Source: Thermoguttaceae bacterium
GTDB lineage: Bacteria > Planctomycetota > Planctomycetia > Pirellulales > Thermoguttaceae
Length of the DNA: 33,512 nt
Direction of reading: 5' to 3'
NCBI GenBank assembly: GCA_017937685.1
Contig: JAGBDD010000044.1
Coordinates: forward strand, 1 to 33,512
Position numbers and translations under genes: made by a program. Shown piece by piece: positions 16,604 through 24,277 of the stretch (position 1 is the stretch's first letter; the number at the start of each line of letters is the position of its first letter). The notes under the pieces are model-generated. The model saw nothing but the letters and a program-made list of their open reading frames with translations, searched no databases and had not been told where the DNA came from.

Positions 16604-17386
16604 ATGGTCGCGACGCAGTCTCTTGCCGAAGACGTCGCCCGTTTGTGGCAAAACTTTATCGAAGATCGTTCGAATCAAACGCTTCGCAACGCGTTGATCG
16701 AACAGTATTTGCCGCTCGTGCGTTATCACGGCGAACGCGTTTGGTCTCGCCTCCCGGACGAAGTCGACTTGGACGACTTGGTTTCGTCCGGTATTTTCGG
16801 GCTGATGGACGCTATCGACGCGTTCGATCCGGCGCGCGGCGTCAAGTTCGAAACGTATTGCGTTCCGCGCATCCGCGGCGCGATGCTCGACGAACTCCGC
16901 AATATGGACTGGGTGCCCCGTTTGGTGCGTTCGCGAGCGCGCAAGTTGTCCGAAGCGAACAAGGAACTTTCCGACCGCTTGGGCCGCCTCCCGACGCAAG
17001 AAGAGTTGGCGAAACATCTTAAGATGAGCAAAGCGGAACTCGACCGCGTTCTCAACGACGCGAACGCCGTCAATCTCGTCAGCTTGAACAAGAAATGGTT
17101 CGAAACGGACGGCTCGAAAGACGTCAGCGAAATCGACTTAGTCGAAGACGCTCGCGGCGAAGACCCGACGAGCCGGATTCAAAAGTCGGACGTGATGCGC
17201 CTTGTAACGAAAGGGCTCAGCCGCAACGAACGAATGATCATCATTCTCTATTATTACGAGGAAATGACGATGAAGGAAGTCGGCGCGACGCTCGATTTGA
17301 GCGAAAGTCGCGTCAGTCAAATGCACAGCGCAATCGTTAACCGCCTGCAACAACAACTGAGCGACCGTCGACCGGAGTTCGTTTGA
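16604..17386 (+). CDS. FliA/WhiG-family RNA polymerase sigma factor
   Basis: A 260-residue alternative sigma-70-type factor. Region 2 runs from about residue 25 to 105, with LIEQYLPLVRYHGERV, DLDDLVSSGIFGLMDAIDAFDP and FETYCVPRIRGAMLDELR; the last is characteristic of the sigma-28 (FliA/WhiG/SigD) branch. Region 3 contains LPTQEELAKHLKMS. Region 4 has LSRNERMIIILYYYEEMTMKEVG followed by the helix-turn-helix LDLSESRVSQMHSAIVNRL. The start at 16604 is preferred over an in-frame upstream TTG because AGGGAGGA lies 4-5 bases before it. No anti-sigma (FlgM) gene and no flagellar gene is in the window, so a motility role is not shown; the branch also covers development and envelope regulons. dprA follows 86 bp downstream on the same strand. 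Confidence 0.93.
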   Translation: MVATQSLAEDVARLWQNFIEDRSNQTLRNALIEQYLPLVRYHGERVWSRLPDEVDLDDLVSSGIFGLMDAIDAFDPARGVKFETYCVPRIRGAMLDELRNMDWVPRLVRSRARKLSEANKELSDRLGRLPTQEELAKHLKMSKAELDRVLNDANAVNLVSLNKKWFETDGSKDVSEIDLVEDARGEDPTSRIQKSDVMRLVTKGLSRNERMIIILYYYEEMTMKEVGATLDLSESRVSQMHSAIVNRLQQQLSDRRPEFV

Positions 17387-17472
17387 CGCGAACCGGAACC
17401 GCTCGCCGCGTCGGGCGAGTCGTCGAGAAAAAAGGCGCCGCGTTCTTGGCGGCGCGTCGAGGAAAAAAAACG

Positions 17473-19233
17473 ATGAAACGCGGACGTTCTCGTTATTCTA
17501 GTAGCAAAAATGTCGCCGCCGACGCGTTATTCGACGAAAACGCCGCGTCTTCTTGGGGAAAAACGTTCGGCGACGAGGAAATCGACGAAACGGAAGACGC
17601 CGCGTCGGCGGAAGTCGGCGCGTTGAGCGGACGTTGCGATTTCACTTTCTTGGCAAAAAACGATAAACCGGGCGCTTTGGAGAGCGCGGAGAAAGTCGGC
17701 GATTCGGGCGATTTCGCGGAACCGGCGAGCGGCGGCGATTCAAGCGTTTTAGAGGAACCGGCGAACGTCGGCGAGTCGGAGCGTTCGGGCGTTTTGGCGG
17801 AAATAAGCGAAACGGCGAAGGAGCGCGTTTCCGACGTCGCGTTAAAATCGGCAAGCGAAATGGAATGGGCAAAGTCGAGCGGCGGAACGACCGACTTCGA
17901 GGACGGCGCGGCGGACGAAACGAGGCGAATTTGGGCGCCGAGCGAACTGGTCGACGACATTCTTCTTTCGACCGTCGACGGGGTCGGCCCGTTGACCGCG
18001 GAGCGTTTGATCGCGTATTTTGGAACGGCTAGCGAAGTTTTGCGGGCGTCGCGGCGCGATTTGGAACGGGTCGACAAGGTCGGGCCGACGCTGGCTCGCA
18101 AGATTTCGCAAGCGCGGGAGGCCTGCGACGTCGAGGCGCTGATCCGATTTTGCGAAGAAAACGGGATCGAAATCGTCGCGTTTCGGGACGCTCGGTATCC
18201 AGCGCGACTGCGGGAAATCGACAATCCGCCGCGACTTCTTTACGTTCGCGGCTCTTTCGCGCCGGAAGATCGAACGGCGATCGCGGTCGTCGGAACGCGG
18301 GGCGCGACGCGGTACGGGCTCGAGCAAGCGCGGCGTTTGGGACGCGAACTCGCCGAAGCGGGGTTTACCGTCGTCAGCGGGTTGGCGCTCGGAATCGACG
18401 GGGCGGCGCATCGGGGCGCGCTCGAAGTCGGCGGGCGAACGTTGGCCGCGCTCGGAGGCGGCGTCGCGAAGGTGTATCCGCGCGAACACGAGGATTTGGC
18501 GCGACTTATCGCCGGGTCGGGCGCCGTTTTTAGCGAGTATCATCCGCTGACGTCGCCGCTAGCCGGGAATTTTCCGGCGCGCAACCGCATTGTTAGCGGA
18601 CTTTCGCTCGGCGTTTTGGTCGTCGAATCGCCGTTGCGGAGCGGTTCGCTGATCACCGCGAGACTGGCGGCGGAGCAAAATCGCGAAGTGTTCGCGCTTC
18701 CGGGCCCGGTCGACCGCGAAACGTCGCGCGGCTGTCATCGGCTGTTGCGGGAAGGCGCGGGGCTTGTCGAGTCGGTCGAGGACGTGTTGGCGGCGTTGCC
18801 TCTCTTCGAACGACCTAAGAAACAAACGAAAAATACCGGTCGGCTTGAAAACGATGAAAACGTTGCAAAAACGGGAAATCGTCTTCTAAACTCCGGGGCG
18901 ACGAGCGATTTCGAACGCGTCAGCCGAGCGCGTCGCGACGCCGCGAAGGGCGCGACGTCGGTAAAACGGGAAACGTCGAGAAACTTTAACGGCGGTTCTT
19001 GGGCTTCCGCTCCGGAAAAGCGGGAGTCGACGGAGCTTTCGGCGGAAACGCTCGCCGGATTGAGCGCGGACGAGCGGAAAATCGTCGATTTGGTCGGCGC
19101 CGATCCGGTTCCGATCGACCGCGTCGTGCGCGAATCGGGGCTCGGCGCGGCGAAAATCGTCGGATTGATCGCGGCGTTGGAGTTTAAAAAGATTCTTTGT
19201 CGGCGCGAAGGGAACGCCGTTTCGCGACGTTAG
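17473..19233 (+). CDS. dprA: DNA-processing protein DprA/Smf with long N-terminal extension
   Basis: A 586-residue protein that in transformable bacteria loads RecA on incoming single-stranded DNA. The first ~150 residues are acidic, Ala/Ser/Glu-rich and low-complexity, which is unusual. A helix-hairpin-helix domain follows (STVDGVGPLTAERLI and VDKVGPTLARKI, about 166-212). The DprA Rossmann domain runs ~270-440: AVVGTRGATRYG, VVSGLALGIDGAAHRGAL, GGGVAKVYPREH, SEYHPLTSP, FPARNRIVSGLS and the GSLITARLA block. A linker and a C-terminal winged helix (LSADERKIVDLV...) finish it. The ATG at 17473 with GAGG upstream is preferred to a TTG at 17383 that overlaps the sigma stop. No comEC, comM or type IV pilus gene is beside it. 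Confidence 0.93.
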   Translation: MKRGRSRYSSSKNVAADALFDENAASSWGKTFGDEEIDETEDAASAEVGALSGRCDFTFLAKNDKPGALESAEKVGDSGDFAEPASGGDSSVLEEPANVGESERSGVLAEISETAKERVSDVALKSASEMEWAKSSGGTTDFEDGAADETRRIWAPSELVDDILLSTVDGVGPLTAERLIAYFGTASEVLRASRRDLERVDKVGPTLARKISQAREACDVEALIRFCEENGIEIVAFRDARYPARLREIDNPPRLLYVRGSFAPEDRTAIAVVGTRGATRYGLEQARRLGRELAEAGFTVVSGLALGIDGAAHRGALEVGGRTLAALGGGVAKVYPREHEDLARLIAGSGAVFSEYHPLTSPLAGNFPARNRIVSGLSLGVLVVESPLRSGSLITARLAAEQNREVFALPGPVDRETSRGCHRLLREGAGLVESVEDVLAALPLFERPKKQTKNTGRLENDENVAKTGNRLLNSGATSDFERVSRARRDAAKGATSVKRETSRNFNGGSWASAPEKRESTELSAETLAGLSADERKIVDLVGADPVPIDRVVRESGLGAAKIVGLIAALEFKKILCRREGNAVSRR

Positions 19234-19482
19234 CGGAAAAAACGCTTGTCCAAAAGTAAAAAACGTCGTTGGTAGGAGACGCGCGCTTTGCGAGAAAAGG
19301 AGAAAATGCGAAAAATAGGTAAAACGGCGGTTTTAAGGAAAAGCCCCGCTTCTCGTTTTCAATAAATAAGCTAAAATATAACGGTTGAATCGACCGAACG
19401 GCGGCGATTTTCCCTCTAAGGCCGCTTCTTTTAGCGCGCCGTCGACGGGCGAAAGTTGCGGTTTCTTTAAAATGTTGCGTTA

Positions 19483-21246
19483 ATGAATTATCGGGCTGTT
19501 TTTGTTTTTTTAAGCGCGGTCGCTTGTTTTCTCGGCGGCGGAATGCTTCTCTGCATTCCTTGGGGAGGCGAGCTTAGCGGAAGCGATTGGCGTTGGGAAG
19601 CGCGCGGCGTCGAGGGGCTTCTGATGGGCGCGGCGACTTCTTTCGTCGTCGCGTTCGCGTTTTATTGGTTCGGGCGAGGCGGCGACTCGACGCGACTGTT
19701 TCGTAAAGAAGCGATCGCGATCGTCGCGTTCGGTTGGATTTTAGCGATTTTTCTTGGCGCGACGCCCTATTTATACGGCGGCGCGGAGTTGCGACCGGGC
19801 GTTCCGGCGACTTTCGCCGACGCGATTTTTGAATCGGCGTCGGGGTTGACGACGACCGGCGCGACCGTTTTCGGCGAGTTGGAAAATCCCGCGTCGTTGC
19901 CTCGAACTCTCCTCTTTTGGCGGTTTGCGACGCATTTTCTCGGCGGGCTTGGGGTGATGTGTTTTTTCGTCGCGTTAATCGGACACGGCGCGAACGGCAA
20001 AGCGATTATGAAGCTCGAACGCGGCGCTTCCGGGAATATGCCCGTCGCCAAAATGCGCGAGCTTGCGTTTGCGCTCTTTAAGATTTACGTCTTTTTAAAC
20101 GTCGCTTGCGCGGCGGCGTTTTGGGGGTGCGGCGTTTCTTTTTTCGACGCGGTCGCGCACGCGTTTTCGACCGTCGCGACGGGCGGTTTTAGCTCGCGAA
20201 ACGCCAGCGTCGGTTATTTTGCGACCGATCCGAACGTTAACGGCGTCGCTTTTGAATTAACGGCGCTCTTTTTTATGTTTGTCGCGTCGACGAATTACGG
20301 CTTGCTTTATTGGGTCGCGCTTAGAAAACCGGAAAAATTATTTCGCGACGTCGAGTGGCGAACGTATTTGATCATTTTAACGGTCGCGACGGTCGCGACG
20401 TTTGGTTTTGGTTGCGCTAAAGGCGATTTTAGCGAATCGGCGGTCGGCGAAGACGCGAACTTGCGGGGCGAAGCGAAGGTTGGCGAGCGCGACGTCGTTT
20501 GGGACGCGGCTCCTTTCCCGCAAGTTGCCGGCGAATTAACGAGAGAAGACGCGCGTTTGGCGCAAGACGTAGGGGACGCGCAAAATGGAGAAAAGGGGAA
20601 AGACGCCGATTTAAGGCGAACGAGCGAAGCGAGCGCGCCGAAATCTTGGCTCGATTCGTTGCGACTTTCCGCGTTTACCGTCGTTTCGTTGGCGTCGGGA
20701 ACGGGGTTTGCGACGGCGCGGTACGAACTTTGGAACGCCGCGTCGCTTTTGGTGTTGGCGCTTCTGATGTTTGGCGGCGGATGTTCGGCCAGCACGGCCG
20801 GCGGCGCGAAAATTTATCGCGTTTTTCTTCTCGGGAAAGCGATTTTATCGAACGTCGAGCGAACGCATAGCCCGAACGTCGTGCGGGCGGCGCGGTATAA
20901 CGGAGAAAATTTGGAGCGCGACGTGTTAAATTCCGTCGTCGTGCATTTGATAACGTTGATCGCGTTGATTTTAGCGGTAACTTTGGCGACTCTTTGTTGG
21001 GAGTCGGACGCGCCTTGGAGAAACGCGCCGTCGCCGCAAATTGAAAAATTGACCGATTTGACGGGCGCCGCGCTCTCGATGTTTTCCAACGTCGGTCCCG
21101 CGTTTGGTAAAATGGGCGCTTTAGAGAATTACGGTTTCCTCTCCGCGCCGACAAAACTGGCGTATAGTTGCGCGATGTTGATCGGTCGGTTGGAAATTTG
21201 GATCGTTTTGGCTGTTTTCGCGCCGGTTTTTTGGCGACGAAACTAA
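19483..21246 (+). CDS. trkH: TrkH/KtrB-family potassium transporter membrane subunit
   Basis: A 587-residue membrane protein for K+ uptake, built from repeated helix-pore-helix units. Three selectivity-filter-like loops are clear (SGLTTTGATVF, FSTVATGGFSS, SLASGTGFATAR) and the fourth is SNVGPAFGKMG; each carries the filter Gly. FGWILAIFLGATPYL and FWRFATHFLGGLGVM are typical TrkH segments. E. coli TrkH has 483 residues; much of the excess is a hydrophilic, acidic loop of about 75 residues (~315-390, rich in Glu, Asp, Ala, Arg) just before the third pore unit. No TrkA/KtrA regulatory subunit is in the window. The start ATG at 19483 has no Shine-Dalgarno sequence. No ydaO/c-di-AMP riboswitch was recognised in the 249-bp gap upstream. 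Confidence 0.93.
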   Translation: MNYRAVFVFLSAVACFLGGGMLLCIPWGGELSGSDWRWEARGVEGLLMGAATSFVVAFAFYWFGRGGDSTRLFRKEAIAIVAFGWILAIFLGATPYLYGGAELRPGVPATFADAIFESASGLTTTGATVFGELENPASLPRTLLFWRFATHFLGGLGVMCFFVALIGHGANGKAIMKLERGASGNMPVAKMRELAFALFKIYVFLNVACAAAFWGCGVSFFDAVAHAFSTVATGGFSSRNASVGYFATDPNVNGVAFELTALFFMFVASTNYGLLYWVALRKPEKLFRDVEWRTYLIILTVATVATFGFGCAKGDFSESAVGEDANLRGEAKVGERDVVWDAAPFPQVAGELTREDARLAQDVGDAQNGEKGKDADLRRTSEASAPKSWLDSLRLSAFTVVSLASGTGFATARYELWNAASLLVLALLMFGGGCSASTAGGAKIYRVFLLGKAILSNVERTHSPNVVRAARYNGENLERDVLNSVVVHLITLIALILAVTLATLCWESDAPWRNAPSPQIEKLTDLTGAALSMFSNVGPAFGKMGALENYGFLSAPTKLAYSCAMLIGRLEIWIVLAVFAPVFWRRN

Positions 21247-21258
21247 TCGCTCGACGCG

Positions 21259-21297
21259 GAAAAACGAAAGTCGCCGCGTTGCGAAAACGCGACGACT
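21259..21297 (-). terminator. Terminator of the YugP-like gene (minus), between convergent genes
   Basis: AGTCGCCGCGTT (21269-21280) pairs with AACGCGACGACT (21286-21297) with one mismatch and a 5-nt loop. Minus-strand T-rich sequence (TTCGTTTTT) follows at 21267-21259. Confidence 0.55.
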
Positions 21298-21332
21298 CTC
21301 GGGAAAGCGACGTTGGTCGACAAGCGGCGCCG

Positions 21333-21965
21333 TTAGAGCTTAACGCGTTCCGATTTCAAAATTTGCGCGACAAGAAGCGCCGTTTTTTCCGGAATCGTCG
21401 GATTCGTTTTGACGAATTTCAGGACGACGGCGTCGATATCGCGCAAAATCTTAACGCGAACTCGCGAAAGCCCGTAAACGAAAAAGAGCGACGCGTAACC
21501 GATAAGCGTCGTCGTAAGGGTCGACGACATAATGCCGAACGCCAAAATACTGAACGCGCCCCAAAAGACGATGTTTTCGGCGGCGTGTATAGCGCGAACG
21601 CGACGCGGTTTTTCGGGATCGCGACGTTCGGCGACCGCTTGCGCTCCGGCGCGCAACGCCAAAGCGACCGAAGCGACGTCGCGGCGACCGAGCGTGTCCG
21701 GGCTCAACAAAATTTTATTTTGAGCGGCGACGTATTCGTTTTGCATATAATTTTCGCTCTTAACGACTTCGACGTCGGTTAAGTCGACCTCTTTCAAAAA
21801 GGCGGCGAGCGCGACGTCGGAAGCGACTTCTGCGTCGGCGTCGGTCAACTTGCGGACGCAACGGTCGGCGCGGATTTGCGAAATCCAAGCGGCGCAAAAA
21901 ATCGGGATAGCGGGCAAGGAGTAAATGACGGCGAGCGCGTTCGCGCTTAAATTTTCGAGACCCAT
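21333..21965 (-). CDS. YugP-like membrane protein with a lost zinc-protease site
   Basis: A 210-residue protein that follows the layout of YugP-type (neutral zinc metallopeptidase 2) membrane proteins: an N-terminal hydrophobic segment (residues ~10-28), a soluble part with LTDVEVVKSENYMQNEYVAAQNKILLSPD (family: DVxVE...DHYDP...LxLS), then VASVALALRAGAQAVAER where the family has the AAVAVAAHEVGHAIQ helix, then two hydrophobic segments (~133-165). The HExxH motif is replaced by R105-A-G-A-Q109, so both His and the Glu are gone. The later EFDAS-type block reads LRDIDAV. The protein should not bind zinc as the family does. The assignment is by motif memory, not by a search. The ATG at 21965 has AGGAAAG upstream. 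It is convergent with trkH. Confidence 0.7.
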   Translation of the reverse strand: MGLENLSANALAVIYSLPAIPIFCAAWISQIRADRCVRKLTDADAEVASDVALAAFLKEVDLTDVEVVKSENYMQNEYVAAQNKILLSPDTLGRRDVASVALALRAGAQAVAERRDPEKPRRVRAIHAAENIVFWGAFSILAFGIMSSTLTTTLIGYASLFFVYGLSRVRVKILRDIDAVVLKFVKTNPTIPEKTALLVAQILKSERVKL

Positions 21966-22089
21966 TTTGTCTTTCCTAACGAAAATATGTTCTTGAAACG
22001 ACGCGAAGATTGAATAACGGCGTCGTTTCCGAAAGTTGACGTTTTGTTTGAATTTTGCGGCGTCGCGTCGAGGCGACGGGCGGCAAACG

Positions 22090-22527
22090 TCAATTACGGA
22101 GAGAACGCAACGTCAGGAAGAGGGGGCGCGAAGCCGATTGGCAGTCCCAAAAAGAACGAAAAACCGCCGACGAAAGACCGAGAGCGGAAAGCGAAAAAGC
22201 GCGAGCCGACGGCGATTTTGTCGAACCGACAAACGACGAAAAATCGTCGCCGCCGAGTCGTCGCCGCGTTAGGTCTTGAACGCGTCGGGGGGCGCCGAGC
22301 AAAGACGCTTCGAAGGCCGTCGACGTCGGTTCGGAAAGGTCGCGAAGAGACGCGGCGCTTTCCGAATCGAACGTCGTCGAGGAATTTTCGGCGGTCGAAC
22401 GGCTCGCGACGGCGGGCGCGCTCGACGAAGACGCGACAAAATTAACCGCCGCGACGTTCCAAAAGGACGCGACGATTAAGACGAAAAACGTCCAACCGAA
22501 AGAATTTTGAGGTTCGAAACGACGCAT
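22090..22527 (-). CDS. Hypothetical small protein with N-terminal membrane or signal segment (doubtful)
   Basis: A 145-residue frame downstream of hemE on the same strand (119-bp gap). It opens MRRFEPQNSFGWTFFVLIVASFWNVAAV, a plausible anchor or signal peptide, then a Ser/Ala/Thr-rich, Arg-containing part with no motif. Codon use (GTC, GCG, TCG, ACG, GAC) resembles that of real neighbours, whereas the overlapping plus-strand frames are Arg-rich artefacts. There is no Shine-Dalgarno sequence before the ATG. It may be a real small envelope protein, a degraded gene or a chance frame. Confidence 0.35.
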   Translation of the reverse strand: MRRFEPQNSFGWTFFVLIVASFWNVAAVNFVASSSSAPAVASRSTAENSSTTFDSESAASLRDLSEPTSTAFEASLLGAPRRVQDLTRRRLGGDDFSSFVGSTKSPSARAFSLSALGLSSAVFRSFWDCQSASRPLFLTLRSLRN

Positions 22528-22646
22528 TGAAGCGAAATATATCGGCGTTTAAATTTAAGCGGTTTAAGGGGGAAATTTGACGAGACGGCGGCAAAAACGC
22601 CGTCGATGTTAAAACGGGGAAAATGGGGGGCTTGGGTGCGCCAACG

Positions 22647-23702
22647 TTAGGCGCGGCGCCAGTTTTTGACCGTTTCGACGAGGCAAATAACGTTCTCGAC
22701 CGGCGTTTCCTTCAAAATCCCGTGTCCGAGGTTAAAAATGAAGCCGGGGCGGTCGCCGACGCGGTCGAGAATCCGCGTCGCTTCGGCGCGAATCGTTTCT
22801 TGCGGGCCGAGCAAAACGACCGGGTCGAGGTTCCCTTGAACGGCGCGGTCGAGCCCGATTTGAGCCCAAGCGTCGTCGATCGGAATCCGCCAGTCGACGC
22901 CGACGCAATCGGTTCCGACCTCCGCGAAGGACGGCAACAGCGCCGGATTCCCGGTTCCAAAATAAATTACCGGAACGCCGGGCTTCAATTCGCGACGCAA
23001 CTCTTGCAGCGACGGCAAGACAAAGCGGCGAAAATCCTCGACGCCGAGACAGCCGACCCAGCTGTCGAAAATTTGAACGCAGTCGGCGCCCGCGTCGATT
23101 TGCGCGTTCAGATACCGGGCCGCCGAGCGCGCCAAGCGTCCGAGAAGCTCGCGCCAAACGTCGGGGCGGGAATACATTAACGCTTTCGTTCGCAAAAATT
23201 GCCGACTCGTCCCCCCTTCGATCGCGTATCCGGCGAGAGTGAACGGAGCGCCCGCGAAACCGATGACCGGGAGCGGCGCGACGGCGCGGCGCGTCTCGGC
23301 GACCGTCTCGAAGACGTAATCGAGCGGCGAAACGTCGACCAGTTCGCGAACGCGGGCCAAGTCGTCGGCGTCGCGGAACGGATTCCCGATTTTCGGGCCG
23401 TCTCCGGCGACGAACGAGAGGTCGAAGCCCATCGGCTCGAGAATCGGGAGCAAGTCGGAGAAGATGATCGCCGCGTCGACGCCGATGCGCTCGACCGCCG
23501 TCTGCATCGCTTCGGCGCATAGTTTCGGGTTTTTGCAAAGTTCGAGGAACGTTCGACCTTCGCGAACGGCGCGATACTCCGCCATATAGCGTCCGGCTTG
23601 ACGCATCAACCATATCGGCGGGCGGTCGACCGGTTCGCGGCGGAGCGCTTTCATCAGGAGCGAATCGTTGGCGGAGGCGGTTTCGAGCGGCGATTTTGTC
23701 AT
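22647..23702 (-). CDS. hemE: Uroporphyrinogen decarboxylase
   Basis: A 351-residue cytoplasmic enzyme of haem synthesis that converts uroporphyrinogen III to coproporphyrinogen III. Signatures are intact: RPPIWLMRQAGRYMAEYRAVR near the N-terminus (substrate-binding Arg and the PVWxMRQAGR motif), IIFSDLLPILEPMG with the catalytic Asp, PVIGFAGAPFTLAGYAIEGG, IFDSWVG, and GHGILKETPVENV at the C-terminus. The length is normal. The ATG at 23702 has no SD, but a TATAGT lies four bases before it. The small membrane protein gene ends 32 bp upstream on the same strand, so read-through from the promoter at 24115-24088 is likely and the TATAGT may be irrelevant. No other haem gene is adjacent. Confidence 0.97.
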   Translation of the reverse strand: MTKSPLETASANDSLLMKALRREPVDRPPIWLMRQAGRYMAEYRAVREGRTFLELCKNPKLCAEAMQTAVERIGVDAAIIFSDLLPILEPMGFDLSFVAGDGPKIGNPFRDADDLARVRELVDVSPLDYVFETVAETRRAVAPLPVIGFAGAPFTLAGYAIEGGTSRQFLRTKALMYSRPDVWRELLGRLARSAARYLNAQIDAGADCVQIFDSWVGCLGVEDFRRFVLPSLQELRRELKPGVPVIYFGTGNPALLPSFAEVGTDCVGVDWRIPIDDAWAQIGLDRAVQGNLDPVVLLGPQETIRAEATRILDRVGDRPGFIFNLGHGILKETPVENVICLVETVKNWRRA

Positions 23703-23734
23703 TAATACTATAGGGCGAAAAAGGCGGCTAAAAT

Positions 23735-24010
23735 TTACGGCGTCGCGGGAGCGTCCGACGAAGCGTTTTCGACGGGCGGCTCGGTTTCCGAAACGACGGT
23801 CTCGACGGGCGTTTCCGACTCGACCGGCGGCGTTTCGGGACGGCTTGTCGACGCTAAATACAGGTAATAAAGCCCGGCGAGGAACGCGATTCCGATCAGC
23901 GTTCGTTTGACGACGCGGGTCGTTTCGCGTTGAACTCGGCGGCGGGCGGCGCGATACTCTTCCGGCGTCGGACGACGCGGCGCGTTGTTATTTTCGGTTG
24001 TTTTCGGCAT
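23735..24010 (-). CDS. Small single-pass membrane protein
   Basis: A 91-residue protein of unknown function. A basic cytoplasmic N-terminus (PTPEEYRAARRRVQRETTRVVKR) leads into one membrane helix (TLIGIAFLAGLYYLYLA). The C-terminal tail is Pro/Glu/Thr/Val-rich with repeated ETPVE-type words and is probably disordered. A longer frame back to a TTG at 24115 overlaps the -35 of the promoter, so the ATG at 24010 is preferred; it has only a weak SD (GAGAAA). It is the first gene of a likely unit with hemE (32-bp gap). Confidence 0.6.
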   Translation of the reverse strand: MPKTTENNNAPRRPTPEEYRAARRRVQRETTRVVKRTLIGIAFLAGLYYLYLASTSRPETPPVESETPVETVVSETEPPVENASSDAPATP

Positions 24011-24087
24011 TTTCTCGCGATTTTTTTTGTCGAGTCGTTCGACCGGCGCGACCGGGAGCGCTTCGCGGTCGGGGCTCGCTTTCCTTA

Positions 24088-24115
24088 ATGATAACGTTTT
24101 CTTAAAATTTTTCAA
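24088..24115 (-). promoter_or_regulatory. Promoter for the small membrane protein and hemE
   Basis: On the minus strand: TTGAAA (24115-24110), 16 bp, TATCAT (24093-24088). It is divergent from, and 30 bp away from, the plus-strand promoter at 24145-24173, so the two may share control. Confidence 0.6.
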
Positions 24116-24144
24116 CGGGCGCGGCGAAATTGTCGCGAAATTGC

Positions 24145-24173
24145 TTGAAAATCGCGCTCCGTTCCGTTATACT
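24145..24173 (+). promoter_or_regulatory. Promoter for the Gfo/Idh oxidoreductase gene
   Basis: TTGAAA at 24145-24150, a 17-bp spacer and TATACT at 24168-24173. The leader is ~97 nt. Confidence 0.7.
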
Positions 24174-24277
24174 TTAGGTCGCGCGTCGGCGTTCGAGCGT
24201 TCGACCGCGTTTTTATTCCCGTCAAATTCTCCGTTTTGCTTGTTTTGCCCGTTTTAACGCAACGAAAGGGGGTCGCC

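Noticed and set aside
19234-19482. ydaO (c-di-AMP) riboswitch before trkH
   Set aside because: The expected conserved GA-rich core and pseudoknot elements were not visible.
22036-22479. Overlapping plus-strand frames of 67-133 codons downstream of trkH
   Set aside because: All are Arg/Lys/Ser-rich and mutually overlapping without start signals. The opposite minus frame has better codon use.
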